Below, one piece after another: positions 1 through 12,502 of a DNA stretch of 64,000 nucleotides. The stretch comes from Citrus sinensis. Lineage: Eukaryota > Streptophyta > Magnoliopsida > Sapindales > Rutaceae. Position 1 is the first letter of the stretch. Every line of letters begins with the position of its first letter. The notes under the pieces are model-generated. The model searched no databases and was not told the DNA's origin. It saw nothing but the letters and a program-made list of their open reading frames with translations. The position numbers and the translations under genes were made by a program. Location: NCBI RefSeq assembly GCF_022201045.2, contig NC_068559.1, forward strand, positions 28,155,501-28,219,500, written 5' to 3'.

Positions 1-2555
1 TTTAAAAATCTCAATTTACTCTTTTTTTAAGAAGATAAAAAAAAAATCATTAACCTACCCTCAATTTTCCCTTACCTTTCAAACAAAAATAGGGATAACT
101 TAAGGTTTTTAAAAATAAAGAAGGAAATTTAAAGACAATCAATTCATGGGGGAGTAATCTTAAATTTATTTTTTTTTCATATAATACATCATAAGGTACA
201 ATAAAATTGATTAAGATGTTTCAATTTAGAATATCAAAGGGTGGTATTCACTTGAACATGATTTATGTTATGATAAAATACTATCGTATTTATGTTTGTT
301 GATATGTTTATTTATTATTTATTTAATATTTAAAATTTACAAGGGTACAAATGCAAAAGTAATGGTTTTCAAATCTTTTAAGCTAGGAAAAAAAAGGCAA
401 CTCAATTCTTATTATTAAAGAATTAGAAAAAAAAAACAAATATGTTGTTTAGACTCAATTCATTTAACAAAAACAATTCATTTAGACTCAATCATTTAAC
501 TCTATTTAGAATCATACTAGTTTAAGTTTATTCAAATTTCAAATTAAAAAAAACAAACACTATCGAAGTATAACTAACTACATTTTAACTTTTTAATTAG
601 TCATAAACGGAGTGTATATTTTTTGCTTTTTTTTGTCAATATTTTTTTTTTGAGCTCAACAAAAGTATTCTCAATATATATGGTGTGAAAACAATGATAA
701 GTTAATACATATTAACCTTCCGAAAAAAAAAGACGACTAGTTTTCAAGTAGCTTTATTTAATTGGCCATTCAAATTTAAATTATGGAGATGTTAAAAAGT
801 TTATTTGAGCTTTGTCCACCCAAAACATAAATATAAAAATAAAAATTTCTAAAAAGAATGTTAATGATATAATAGGTAAGATATGTTTTTTTAATTAAAA
901 TAAATAGTATTTTCAAACAAAAAAATAAAAATATTCTTTTTCGCATATTGAGACATCTAATTTTTTTTTTTAAAAAAACCTCCTCCTCAATTTTTTTTCT
1001 ATAACTTGCGGATACTTATGAGCTATAAAAATCAATTACATGTTTACATATTTATACATCCAAAAGAAATCCAAGACAATTGAATTTATGATTAGCACTT
1101 TTATTATTGTATTTTATTCAAGGTTTAGGGTTTCCGCTAACCACATTTCAGATTGTATTAGAAGTTTAATTTGTATAGCATTTTGTATATATAATTATTG
1201 GTATTCTACTTATTGGCTGCAGGACTTAACAGCCCGTCTGGCTATGTTTAGTGTCATATATTACCAATCATAAATTTATAATCCTATCAAATAAGAGCCA
1301 ACGGGACTCTAATACTTTTGCAATTGGCCGGCTCGATGTAGAAATTTGAGTAATGATAGATATTTCACAAATTTATCGTAAGTAATGTAACATATAATTT
1401 ATTATTCATTAAGTAGTTAATAACTTTTTATAAGTTCCAATTGAATTAATTAGTTATCTAACACCACTTAATGAATATCACATTATTTGTGAATAAAATT
1501 TTGGAATATCTAGCGCTACTTGTAAAAATAAAAAATAAAATAAAATATTTAATTTGACAATTGTTGTTACTTTCATTGCTGTTGGATTTAATGTTTCAAT
1601 CATAAAATAGTAATTATGTATGATATAGAACAAGTGAAATGGAGAATAATTAAGTAGACTGGATTTTAATGAAAACAAATATACAACAGGGACGTATTGG
1701 CTAATCTTTAAAACAACAGGGACTAGTTAAACAATTAACTTAAATAGTAGGGTCTAAATAAATATTTATATGCAACAAGAGTAAATTCATACCACTGCAT
1801 GGTATATAATCGAAATTTCGATATTACATATTATATATACATGGTCAAAAAGTTATGTAGTCCATACGTTTACTTTTTTTATAAAAAAAATTTAATCTAT
1901 GCAGAAATGTAACTCTTTACAGAAAGAGTTTTAAGTAAATATTTATCCGCCTGAGATAAGAACTAATATTTATATGATCAATATGGATTTTTTTTAAACA
2001 AGATTACAGATAGTTAGAACTATTATTTATTGGAAAACTTCTGATCATCTTTGAATATGAAAGATTTTCATATTTTATAAAATTGCATTTAAAATAAATG
2101 CTTCTATTTTGGGGAATAATAAATTTAGAATTTCAATTTTTTTTTTTTGGTCATGTTAGAATAAGAATAGATATAGTCGAATGGAATACGATGAGTGAAA
2201 GTAATTTATCTGGTGGTTGCAGAGGTAAACAGAATTGGTAATAAAATCAGTACACAAGTATTGATAAGTGGGGTAAGCAAAAATTGAATGTTCTTGCCAA
2301 TACGCTGAATGGCATGGGGCATGATTAATTATTATGCAGCAGGTATCTTCATTGTCTCCATCGGGTTGAATTAAACAACTTACAAAATTAAAGAATGTTA
2401 ATTACCAAAATTAATCGACCGTATTTAATTTGACAGATAAGGCTTCAGGCGTGGTGTTATTGTGAGAATAAAATGCATGCCTTTCTTTCGCACAAAAAAA
2501 AAAAAAAAAAAATCGCATGCCTTTTTCTTCACCGACCAGCATTTCCAAACTATTG

Positions 2556-2581
2556 TTATTATTATTATTATTATTATTATA
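2556..2581. repeat. (TTA)n microsatellite
   Basis: About eight copies of a TTA/ATT unit, just downstream of a poly-A run at about 2495-2512. Simple sequence, no coding role. Confidence 0.85.
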
Positions 2582-3490
2582 GTTTTTGTTAACTGTTAAC
2601 ATTAATTACATTAAAAAAAAACTAATTAACATTTATTTGAGTAATTTCTGCCATTTGGGTGGCAGTTGGGAAATTTGCTCATCTCCTGCAAGATAGTAGA
2701 AAAGTCGAAGAACGATCATCTTGATCCGTTTGCACATTAATTAACTCATTTACTCAAGTCATCATTTATGATTCGACAAGATTCAATTATTTCTCATAAT
2801 ATATTTTGTGGTTTGGCTGTATCCACGTTGTTTGTTCCCTACGAGAGATGTCTCGATTAAGCAAAAAGACTATATAAATCAATTAAGATCAGAGTAGAGC
2901 ATTCTTGAAAACACGTGCCGTAAAATCTATTGAAACATTTAATCGCACTTGTCGAGTTTTGACATGCATATATATTCTCAAAAATATTATTTATGATATA
3001 AAAATTAGATTTAATAATTATGGGAAAAAAATGTTTCGAGTGAATTTTTTTTTACAAAAATAAAAATTAACGAGATAAGTAATTCAAACCATAAAAACTA
3101 ATGTGAAATTTACCTATGACCTTTTATATGACATACATACACCCATCATATAAAAGCTATAACTGCAGTTGGCGAGTTAAATAACTTCAAAATCAATGGC
3201 TTGCGTTAATTTATTTCCACAACCGATCCGATAAGAACCAAAAAAAATGAATTCGGGGGAGTTTACGTATAATAATAAACAATAAATATAACAAAACTTG
3301 AAAGGATGGCGGTGGTGAAGCACAGTTAAGACAAAAGAGTTATGTCTTCGAGCAAATGGCGAAACTTCAAAATCAATGACAGACGAGAGATGTCAACTCA
3401 AAGAAGTAAATTTTGGGCCAGAGTTCGTTCAGAATTTACAATGATTTATTGAACCCCCGCGTTAAGTGATCGATCAGCTTCCAGTGAAAT

Positions 3491-3534
<44 letters not shown>

Positions 3535-3536
3535 TC
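3491..3536. repeat. (TTTC)n microsatellite and adjacent 16-bp tandem repeat
   Basis: About eleven uninterrupted TTTC units. Immediately downstream, at 3541-3572, the 16-bp unit TATTTAATCATTTGGG occurs twice in tandem without change. Both tracts are likely to be length-polymorphic. Confidence 0.9.
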
Positions 3537-4987
3537 CCGTTATTTAATCATTTGGGTATTTAATCATTTGGGAAAAGTGTACATTCCCCTTTCAAATTTG
3601 ACCCCACGTAACAAAATTACGCGCCATTCAAAATAATTTAACCACGCGCTATTGATCGGATTAGGATTGTCTTTTAATACAAATTTCTTCTAATTAAAAT
3701 GTGATGTAAGATGGTTACGTTGAATGAACATGATATGTTTTTGGATGTCATAGCTTAAATTATAGGTATTTGTTTTGGTCGTATAATATATCATTTTAAA
3801 ATTTACGACAAGACGAACTAAACTCAAAACAACTTGTTAGTTTTGTCTTACGGTGGAGTTAAAAATTTCAATCCTTTTATGATATTTTTTTTTAATTTTT
3901 ATCTTTTTTTAGTTTATCATATTTAGGCACTATATGTTTTGTTTTCTCTATTTACATTAGGAGAATTTTATTATAAGATAATATTTTAGATTTGCTTATT
4001 TTGGTAAAGTCGTAATATTTAGGACTTTTCTAATAAAACTTTTATTATTCAGAAACCTAATTTCTTCTATCAATCAACATTTTACATTTTCGCATTGTCA
4101 AAATACAAGCATGTTATTGGTAATTATTAGATATACTCATAGAATTAGTGTAAACTTCAAAAAGCTCATATCATGAGATGGTACTAGCTTCTTCAGATAT
4201 CTATGTTTATTTACAAAAGTGACATTTTCCCACTTCAAAACATAAGTTAAGTTTTTGTTGAGTACATTTCCGTAATGATTGTTGATGTATTTGATATAAT
4301 ATCATGGAACACTTAAAATCTTATTTTGTCCCAAAAAAAAGAATAAATATTCGTTTAGTTTTTATATTTTAAATTAATGTCTGTTTAGTTTATATATTTT
4401 AAAAGATACTTTAAGAAATTAGAAATGTTTGTAGTAATTTTGTTACACTACTCCTGTTCTTATTTTTCTCAATTTTAATTTGCAATTTATAAGACCATCG
4501 TAAAAATCTTCAGTCAGGACATTAATGAAAAGAAAAGAAAATCCGCCAAATCAACCCTAAAAGTTCTTCAATAAACTAAAACTCATTACATCTTTTCTTA
4601 ATTAGGTTTAAATTTTTCTTTTTCCTTTTTTTTTTCTATTGTCAGTAATAAATTCTTCTGTCCCATCGGATTATGTACATTTCCAGGGGGTAAAAAAGAT
4701 TGCTTATTAAGGCAAGTCTAATGGCTATTAGAACTCACCTACTTTATGACAAAAATAATCATAAATTTCCCTGCATGCTATAAAAAGGCATTAATCATGA
4801 AGTTTCTTATCCATAAGATGTTCATAGTACAAAAAGCATGAACACCAAAGATGGCGAGCCTGGCTACTAGTACTTTATACTCTCTCATATTTCGTTTGTA
4901 ATTGGCGTATTTATGTTCCCAACGAAATTGAAGCAATCTGTAAGTTACCACGCAAAAGTTGTATGAACTTGGTGGATTTGTAATTTA

Positions 4988-5027
4988 GGCAATCCCTATC
5001 TTACATGCATGTAAGATAGGGATTGCC
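4988..5027. repeat. 40-bp perfect palindrome
   Basis: The left arm GGCAATCCCTATCTTACATG is followed with no spacer by its exact reverse complement, so the whole 40 bp equals its own complement. Complementarity stops at the flanking bases (A on the left, G on the right). No gene is nearby. It could form a cruciform or, if transcribed, a 20-bp loop-less hairpin. Confidence 0.95.
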
Positions 5028-5578
5028 GTTTATATTTATACGCATAGAGAATGTTTCAGCAGTGTAAGGGTCAATTCTTTCTTAACTTGTATGTGCTTTC
5101 TTTTTCATTATTATTTTGCCGTGCGAGCGACAACAAGCATCAAACATGGACCCTATCATTTAATCTAATCTGGTTGGCTCTTTCAAAATTTAAAAAGGTC
5201 AAAAAGAATATATATAGAATTTGAAGTCAACCTAATTTCTTCCCCACACAAATCAATTTCTTCATAAACTTAATTACTACTAGGGTATGTTTGTTAGTAA
5301 AATTAGGGAATTGAAATCTAAAATGAAAATAATCGATGGTGTTTATTTGTTAAAGTAAAAGAGAGAATAAGAATGAAACAAGTTGAGCTCACATGGTTTT
5401 ATGATTAAGGAATAGAAACTTGATTCTCATGGAGGGTTGAGAATTAAGTTTTCATTCCTTAAACTCTTCATATCACCTCTATTAAATTTTCATAATCTCC
5501 AAATTACTTTCAATTTAGTGTGTCCACTTTTGCATTTTGGACCCTACATAAATTTTGTAATATTTGTAAATAGTTCCT

Positions 5579-5619
5579 TTATTATTATTATTATTATTAC
5601 TAGTAGTAGTAGTAGTAGA

Positions 5620-5670
<51 letters not shown>

Positions 5671-5690
5671 TGTAGTATATTATCATTGTT
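5579..5690. repeat. Compound trinucleotide microsatellite (TTA/TAG/GCA/GTA)
   Basis: Successive blocks of TTA, TAG, GCA and then GTA triplets make one compound tract of about 110 bp that decays into TTG/TTA triplets. Apparent poly-Ser and poly-Leu reading frames on the two strands here are simple-repeat translations, not genes. Confidence 0.9.
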
Positions 5691-5816
5691 GTTGTCATTA
5701 TTATTGATATTATTATTAAAATTTATTATTTTAATTGTTATTATCATTATTAACAATGATTATTTTGAATAACAATAAACATAATCACAATTATTATAAT
5801 AAATAATAAGGTTATT

Positions 5817-5942
5817 TAGTCTATTCTGATTATCAGTTAGTAAATGTACCATCAATCTAATCTCAATTTTGATTTCAGTGCATTCCCATTTTAGTCTATT
5901 TTGATTATCAGTTAGTAAACGTACCATCAATCTAATCTCAAT
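5817..5942. repeat. 75-bp imperfect tandem repeat, about 1.7 units
   Basis: A segment starting TAGTCTATT at 5817 recurs at 5892. The roughly 50-bp cores (5817-5867 and 5892-5942) differ at only two positions that I see, giving a period of 75 bp. No coding content. Confidence 0.85.
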
Positions 5943-6406
5943 AGTTCTATAGAATTAGTGAATACACTCATGTTCCATGTACATAGTTGATGCAAGCTAA
6001 ATATTTGAATATTAAGCATGAATATTAGTTAAAACATCAAATGATATTAAGTATGCTTTTTTCTATGAATGAAATTAAGTTACTAATGTTTCTCTCTTTA
6101 TTTTTTTCATGAACAAAGTTAATAATGTGTTATGTGTTTCAGGGGTGGGGGAGGAGTCATTTGAGGGAATTGACGTTTCTTATTGACTCTATATAAACAC
6201 ATGGTGAGTTTACTAAAAGGAAATCAAAATGAGCTCGAATTAGAATAAGAAATTGGAATCAAAATAAGTTGTTTACTTAAGCTGTAGGAATCGGAATCTG
6301 AATGAACCGTATTATCATTGATGTGTTTACTTTATCTTAAAATTTGATTGAACTGTTACGAGTTAGTAGAATACCATTATTAATTGTTGTTCCTAATATT
6401 ATTTGA

Positions 6407-6562
6407 ATAACAACAACAACAACAACAATTGAAAATAATAATAATGACAATAATATTAATTAAAATAATAGATTAGTAATGATAATTTCAATAAAAATAA
6501 TAATAAAGATAATTAATAATAATTAAAGTAATAAGGTTAATAATATTAACGACATTAATGAC

Positions 6563-6599
<37 letters not shown>

Positions 6600-6674
6600 G
6601 TAATAGTAATAGTAACAGTAACAACAACAACAATAACAATAATAATAACAATAATGATGATGTTGATGATGATG
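6407..6674. repeat. Compound (CAA)n / (AAT)n / (GAT)n microsatellite region
   Basis: CAA triplets at about 6407-6429, mixed AAT/AAC triplets, a long (AAT) block at about 6563-6600, and then AGT/AAC/GAT triplets up to a GAATTC. Sense is opposite to the TTA-rich tract at 5579, so the two tracts are loosely complementary across about 0.8 kb. Confidence 0.85.
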
Positions 6675-7315
6675 AATTCTGATCTATATTATCGTACATG
6701 AAATATGGAGTTTATGATGTGAGTGTGAAGAGAAATATTTTTACAAAAAGAAACTATATGGTAAAGTTTAAATTGTTTAATTGATTTTATATTTGGGCTT
6801 GCATACAATTTTAAACAGTGATAAAAGGTTATAACTACAAAGATGGGGGTTTGATGAGGATATTGAAAGAGTGCCGGTTAGCGACTTAGCCTTATTTTTC
6901 TTATATCCCTTGCCATTTAGTTGGGCTCCTTCGATTGGGCAAACCGATGCGCCCAAATCTAAAGGTTGGAAAGACTAGCCCGAAGGGGAATCACCAGACG
7001 GCCTGAATAGAGAATTCAGCTAATGACTGTACCACATAAATAATCATCATCATCATAATAATAATAAATAATAATAATAATCTACAAAGAAATTGGTCGA
7101 AATTTTTATTATGACAAGCTTATGAGGATCAACCATGCATCGGACGGCCACATTAAACCAAAGACCAACCTCAATTTAGCACTGACTTCAGTTCAGCCAC
7201 ATCAATCCTAGCAAATTAGCAATAGACTGTAAATCATCCAATTAAGCAAACAAAATGGAGATTAGGCTGATAGTGACGGAAAAAGAAAATGGCACGCATT
7301 AACAAATCTATTAAC

Positions 7316-8797
7316 CTATACACTGAAACCCGTCCATCTTGTGAACTTTCTAACATCGCTCCCTTCAGAAACTGCTAAACCAATCCCAGTTCTCCCTCCA
7401 TTTCCAATACCTCTGTAATACAACCTCCATTCATCACTGTCTCCATCCATTTGCACTAAATAAGGTGACCCAATTCCCTTATTGTCCCATCCATCCTCAG
7501 CTTCAACCTCAGCCTTAAGCATGGTGTTGTCTTGAAATCTCCTCCATCCCTTTAATCCACCAGTTGACACTGCCAATCCAATACTACTACTCCCATCAGC
7601 ACCAACACCTTCATACGCCATCAGATACTTCCCATCCTTCTTGTTCCTTGCAACACACGCGTTCTTTACCCCAAATTCATCGAAAGAACCTCTTATTCCC
7701 CCTCCCATTATCTTCCCCAATTTCACCCACTTGATTCCATCTCTAGACCTTGCAATGCCAATGCCAAATTCACCTTTTTCGACATCAAATGAATGGTAGT
7801 ACATCCTTAGATCACCATTTCCATGAAAGACAACCTGTGGGGCGGCGATGAATAAAGAATCCCAATCTTCATCCGAGCCAACATCAAACAATGCTCCACT
7901 GTGATGCTCCCCTTCAATTCTTGCCCAATGCCTTCCATCCTGGCTTATTGCTAAACCCGGCAAGGACTTATTAATCTTCCGCTTTAAACCATTTTCACCA
8001 CTCAACAAATTGCCAACTTGAAACCTTTCAGGGTTCTCTAAATTGAACTCCAAAGAATCATAATCTAAAAAATTCATTTTCTCACTACTGTAACCAGTAT
8101 AATAAAGCCAGTAAACAGCACTTGAGGCTCTAACTTTATTACTGGACATGATCGCAACCTCACTAGGTCTAATGCTCAAAGTATCAAATGCCCACCAATC
8201 TTTGCCACAATTCATGACCAAACCCACATCATTGCTAGTTCTAACTGGCCCATTACCTCTCTCCCAGTGAATCCCATTGCTTGAAATTGCTAAACCAACA
8301 GAATCTGAACCTGGCTTTTCACCAGAATTGCCATGGTACCACATGTACCATCTCTCTTCATCATCACCGAGGAATCTTTTGACCACTGGTGAACCAATTT
8401 CACCGCTGTCCCATGAATTTGTTGAACCTAAATCAAGCACCAATCCTCTAGAACTAGAAGAATTTGAAGGTGATAAAGAAGCGCCAAGTGCTTCATCTGA
8501 ATTTGAACTTGATGGTGCATTACCCTGGTTGGATTTTGAGTTTGAGTTATGCTCAATTGTTGAATCTTGGTCTGTTTCATTGTTCGTGTTGGTGTCTGGT
8601 TTTGTGGAGCAATGAGTGAGGAAAGAGAGAAGATTATTAACTCTTGGAGCATAAACAACGAGCAGGTTTGGTTTTTTGGGTTTGGAAAGCCATCGCGATG
8701 ATAAGGATGTTGTGGGGACAAACGTTCGTGGGGTTGGCGAAGTTGCAAGGAAGTTTATTGCCGTCATCATGCCCGATGCTGCAGTTGTAGCTTCCAT
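7316..8797 (-). CDS. Plastid-type glycosyl hydrolase family 32/43-like beta-propeller protein
   Basis: Single-exon 493-residue protein. I see a Ser/Thr/Ala-rich, acidic-poor N-terminus of about 60 residues that looks like a plastid transit peptide. An Asn/Ser/Gln-rich low-complexity linker follows (about 65-117), and then a C-terminal propeller-like region (about 120-493). The latter repeats a blade pattern: a WYMWYHG element near 150-156 followed by a VGLAISS...GIHW strand, then SLPGLAISQDGRHW, GIGIARSRDGIKW and GIGLAVSEG. This pattern is known from the arabinanase/levansucrase/invertase superfamily, where plants have uncharacterised proteins so annotated. I could not assign the catalytic acid/base carboxylates by eye, so hydrolase activity is an inference and substrate is unknown. 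The ATG at 8797 is the first in frame and precedes the leader directly. It is transcribed away from the upstream mS23 gene's 3' end, with about 1 kb between. Confidence 0.8.
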   Translation of the reverse strand: MEATTAASGMMTAINFLATSPTPRTFVPTTSLSSRWLSKPKKPNLLVVYAPRVNNLLSFLTHCSTKPDTNTNNETDQDSTIEHNSNSKSNQGNAPSSSNSDEALGASLSPSNSSSSRGLVLDLGSTNSWDSGEIGSPVVKRFLGDDEERWYMWYHGNSGEKPGSDSVGLAISSNGIHWERGNGPVRTSNDVGLVMNCGKDWWAFDTLSIRPSEVAIMSSNKVRASSAVYWLYYTGYSSEKMNFLDYDSLEFNLENPERFQVGNLLSGENGLKRKINKSLPGLAISQDGRHWARIEGEHHSGALFDVGSDEDWDSLFIAAPQVVFHGNGDLRMYYHSFDVEKGEFGIGIARSRDGIKWVKLGKIMGGGIRGSFDEFGVKNACVARNKKDGKYLMAYEGVGADGSSSIGLAVSTGGLKGWRRFQDNTMLKAEVEAEDGWDNKGIGSPYLVQMDGDSDEWRLYYRGIGNGGRTGIGLAVSEGSDVRKFTRWTGFSV

Positions 8798-9818
8798 GGC
8801 TGGAGAGCTGCGAAAGGATTGGATTCCAGATTGTTGCTCGAATTGCTGTAGACCAACAAAATGGGGACACCTCAGAAGAGTTTATGTTTGTCAAATGTCA
8901 AAATATGCAACATGTTTTTATCAGTGTATTAGGGGACCTTGAGGTGTAAAAACGAGTTGATTAGTACACAAAGATAAAGTTGCCCATTTGGAGCCGCCGA
9001 AGATCTTCTTATCTTGAAGAAGAAGTTAACGTTAGCAAAATTGTGGATGCAAGAATAAATCGGTGTTATTTTTGTTTGATTTTTCCGTATTCGTTGCCAC
9101 TTCTTTCCCAACATATAACAGTAAAAGTGTTGATGTAATCTCCATCTTTGCTCTTTATGTTCAGTACCCTCCAGACGTGTATCGATAATTCGGGATAATG
9201 CTCTTATTCCCTGCTTTCTCTTTATAGTCTTTCGGCAAGCTAGGTGACCTTTTCTTTTGGCTCTTTAAATATTAGCCAACTCAACAGTATCGGAGAGAGT
9301 ACGGCAGTGCTCATATCCATACAACAAAAAGCACCAGACTTCTTTGACTGTATACTGAGACAAATTACTAGGTCATGCAAGAGGTACTCCCCTAGCCGCA
9401 CACTTCATAATCACTAAATTGAATTAATGTCATGCCCATCTGCAGATTAAGTTGGCGATCATACCAACTCTTAAAGAATATAAAAGGATGTCATCTTGCG
9501 TCCGAATGGTTTATTTCAGCCTGTGCAGTGAGATTAGTTTGTACATGACATTAAACACCTAGGGATAAATAATTATTTCTAACAGGTAATTCTTCTTGTA
9601 TCCGAATTGTATTTTGGTAAAAGATAGTATACAAATGAGAATATTAAATTTGATTATCTGATTTTAATGCCATCAAATGATAATTGACCAAAAAATTTAA
9701 GCTAAGAAGCACTAAAAGATCTCTGGCAGTTGAAAAGCCAAATCAATCATTATAAATTATTCAGTGATTGTAGATGCTCTGACGGCTCTCTTATATTAGA
9801 ACTCATTTCAGAAAAACT
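8798..9818. other. Intergenic: upstream of propeller gene, downstream of mS23
   Basis: No supported gene. It should contain the 5' leader and promoter of the minus-strand propeller gene and the 3' untranslated region of mS23. I see no distinctive motif or repeat. Confidence 0.5.
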
Positions 9819-11765
9819 TTACCAGCCACCCCCTCTCATTCTGTCCTGTGCTTCAGCTGCCCTCTCCTCTTTCATCACTTGCACCATTTTGACAATGCTA
9901 GGATTATAGAAACGGTCACGGACATACTTCCTCTCCTTTGCTTGTATCTTCTTTATAGCACTAGGATATGGGTTAGGAGGAGGGCTCTTCCCCAGAAGAT
10001 GAGCAATTTCCTTCAATCGAGAATATGCGTTCTTTTTCATTTTCTTCTCTGCTCGATATTCCATCTAGAAAGAAATAACAGCAATTGTAATAATGGTGAA
10101 GAAAAGAAAATAGCCTTCATTTTTGCAATATCCTCCACATAAACCAACCATTAATCGAGAGATACAAATTGTAGTTACTAGTTAGATTGAGGAGAAAGGT
10201 AAGAGGAGAGAAGAAGAATCAGGATTCAGAATGCAGGACACATACGTCAGCCACTTGCATAGCTTCCTCCTCATTAACTCCTTGCTCTTTAAACTCAAGC
10301 ACCCGCTGAGCAAATAAACGGGCTGGAACTGGTTCGAAACCATTTATCCTGACCAAATGTTAAGCAAAAACTAGTTCGGTCATCTTTGAAATCTATTCTC
10401 AAAATTAAACAAGCCCAAACATTGAAAGATGACAAACATGAATTCACTGGCGGCAAACAGAAGAAGCCATTAAAACGAAGCTAAAATAAGAATGTGGAGA
10501 GAAAGTAACTTTGAGAATTCACGGTACATAAGTGAAAAGAAACAAACTTACACAGATGTATAAGTTAAACTGCCTATGATTTTGACAATCTACTTAGGGG
10601 AAGGGGGGAGAGAGAGAGAGGAGAAAAAAGAAAAAAAAAAGAAAGAAAAAGTGATGGCCAGACATTCGCAGGGTTAAAAAAAAAATTCAATCTAAAGATT
10701 AGGCTATAAAATAAGACACATATTGGCATGGCATCACATAAAAATGTAAGATGGACCATTTGGCAAGTCGCACCTTAGCCATGCCCACAGATCCATCTCA
10801 GCAGTCTTATAGCTGCTGCTGATTGGACAGCTTTACCTTTGCGCACCCTCGCTCAAGGCCACAACATAGGACCAAAGTGACCTACTATACGAGTGTGAAT
10901 CCAGCAACAAGACAAAATAGTGATTATTTGCAGTAGCTAAGCATACTAAAACAAAACACTTTTTAAAATTTTACTCACCAAACTCCCACCCCTCATTACA
11001 ACTATAACTGACCTTAATATGAGATAAATCCCAATTTTATACGCAAATTCTGATAATGATAAAGGTTTTGCAGCAGGAGAACGGCATACATGTGTGATGG
11101 AATTAGTAGGCAAGTAGCATAGCAGGCCATTCACCTGTGGATCCATCTTCCCAGTTGCATAGCATCTGCTAGTAAAACTGATTTTCTCTATGCACCTAGC
11201 TCAGGCCGCTCTAATATAAATTAGAAAGGCCTATGATTAAGTGCAATTTAGAACGAAACAAGACATCAAACACCCGCCACATAAAAATATCTCAAGAGAA
11301 ATTGAACCCGTTTACCCTATAACCATTTCACCAGACAATACTCGATTAGGCAAATTTTCCAACAAATGAATCCATATCACACACATATAGTCATATGAAA
11401 AACAAAAAAAGGAAAAAAACGGAAGTCGAAACTGAATGCTTACTGGATGTCATCGTGATAAAGCGATTCCGGATGCTTCTGAAAGAACTTCTTTATGTAG
11501 ACATCCTCTGGGAGCCTAATCTTCTGAACTTTTCCTTCGGCACGTGGGAATGTTGCAGGAGGAGCCCTAATTTTAAAAAGTCAAATATTTTTCTTTATTT
11601 AAGAGAAAATGACTAATAAAAATAAAATATTTTTCCTAATTAAGAAATTAGGGATTGTAGAGAGACTCACTGTTCCATGGCTTTGAGCCACACAGGCTCG
11701 GCCTTGGCCATGCCCTTGACCAGCTTTCTAGTTTTCATCAGTAAATCTCCTTTCATAAATGACAT
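9819..11765 (-). CDS. Mitochondrial small ribosomal subunit protein mS23-like
   Basis: Four exons with in-phase GT-AG junctions: 11671-11765, 11444-11566, 10246-10348 and 9819-10064, giving 188 residues. The protein starts MSFMKGDLLMKTRKLV and runs through PVWLKAMEQAPPATFPR and a LPEDVYIKKFFQKHPES segment. It ends with a basic helical part and RMRGGGW. The pattern 'basic N-terminus, P-x-W, then RLPED-Y-x-K-FF-HP' is that of mS23 (fungal Rsm25), a mitoribosome small-subunit protein; the match is from memory, and the basic composition agrees. There is no obvious separate presequence. The terminal exon alone (82 codons from an internal ATG) would look like a small gene, but the upstream exons join it in frame. 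Intron 2 (10349-11443, about 1.1 kb) is the longest and holds GA-rich simple sequence. Confidence 0.75.
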
Positions 11766-12502
11766 CGTAGCTGTCTTCTAATGTTGTTGCACTGAGTTTG
11801 CTTCAGTTCTCTAAAACTAATCTATCTGCAGGAGCAGCGCTACCAGTAGGCGGACAAAAAGACGCCACTAGCAGCTTCGACGGACTCCAAAACGACGTTG
11901 TTTAACCACGATGAAGTACCTGGATGGGTTTGATTCTGGGCTCCAACCCGGGCTTCTAACAAATTTTAAGCCGATTTTATGTGATGTTGATGACAAGAGT
12001 AGGTCTTTTGACACCCTCCAAATTTCCTCATAAACCCCCTTTTCAATTGAAATTACTTACGCAGAAATTTTGTCTTCTGAATGGAAAATTCGATTAAAAA
12101 CTTAATACAAGATTTACCAGATTATTACACACACACACCCTATCTCATCATTTGTATTTATATTTTAAATTTTAATTAAAAAATTATAAGAGTTTAGAGT
12201 TATGGAGATAGCAATTATATAAAAAGACGAAAATAATTTAGGATTTTAATATTTGTATATATTTTATAAATAAAAACTTAAAAGAAATTTTTGAAAATAC
12301 TATGGAAAGATAGTTAATTTTAATATATGGGTTTGTATATTATAAATTAAAATGGGGTATTTTAGGAAATAAAAAAGAAAAATGGATGTTATAAGGATTT
12401 TAGAGAGGTGGTAAAAGCTCCACTCGATGAAAATGGCCAAAATATATAAGTAATTTACAAAGATGACCCAACTAAAAATTTTTTAAACACAAAATTTATG
12501 AA
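11766..12502. other. Intergenic, promoter side of mS23
   Basis: The first 200 bp upstream of the mS23 start are GC-rich relative to the surroundings and include a TGGGCT (site II type) hexamer at 11937-11942, a motif common in promoters of ribosomal and mitochondrial-protein genes. The rest is AT-rich with no gene. Confidence 0.4.

Larger units (their letters stand above)
1..7315. other. AT-rich intergenic region without recognisable genes
   Basis: No open reading frame here resembles a protein family; the longer frames are microsatellite translations or random. The region is very AT-rich with many A/T runs. It contains separately listed microsatellites, a 40-bp palindrome and a 75-bp tandem repeat. 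The stretch from 5280 begins with a GGGTATGTTTGTTAGTAA-like end and has internal GAATAAGAATGAAAC-type sequence that recalls hAT-type miniature elements, but I could not find a matching opposite end. A less AT-rich patch at about 6840-7010 is unexplained and may be 3' flank of the next gene. Confidence 0.6.

Noticed and set aside
5437-5772. Opposed frames rich in Ser or Leu
   Set aside because: They are translations of the compound microsatellite at 5579-5690, with no family similarity.
9819-10064. Stand-alone small gene starting at the internal ATG
   Set aside because: Upstream exons with matching phases add 107 codons and complete the mS23 pattern, so this is the last exon.
10788-11160. Weak internal duplication in mS23 intron 2 (GATCCATCT ... 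ATAGC ... CTGCT)
   Set aside because: The shared words are short and interrupted; I could not tell it from chance by eye.
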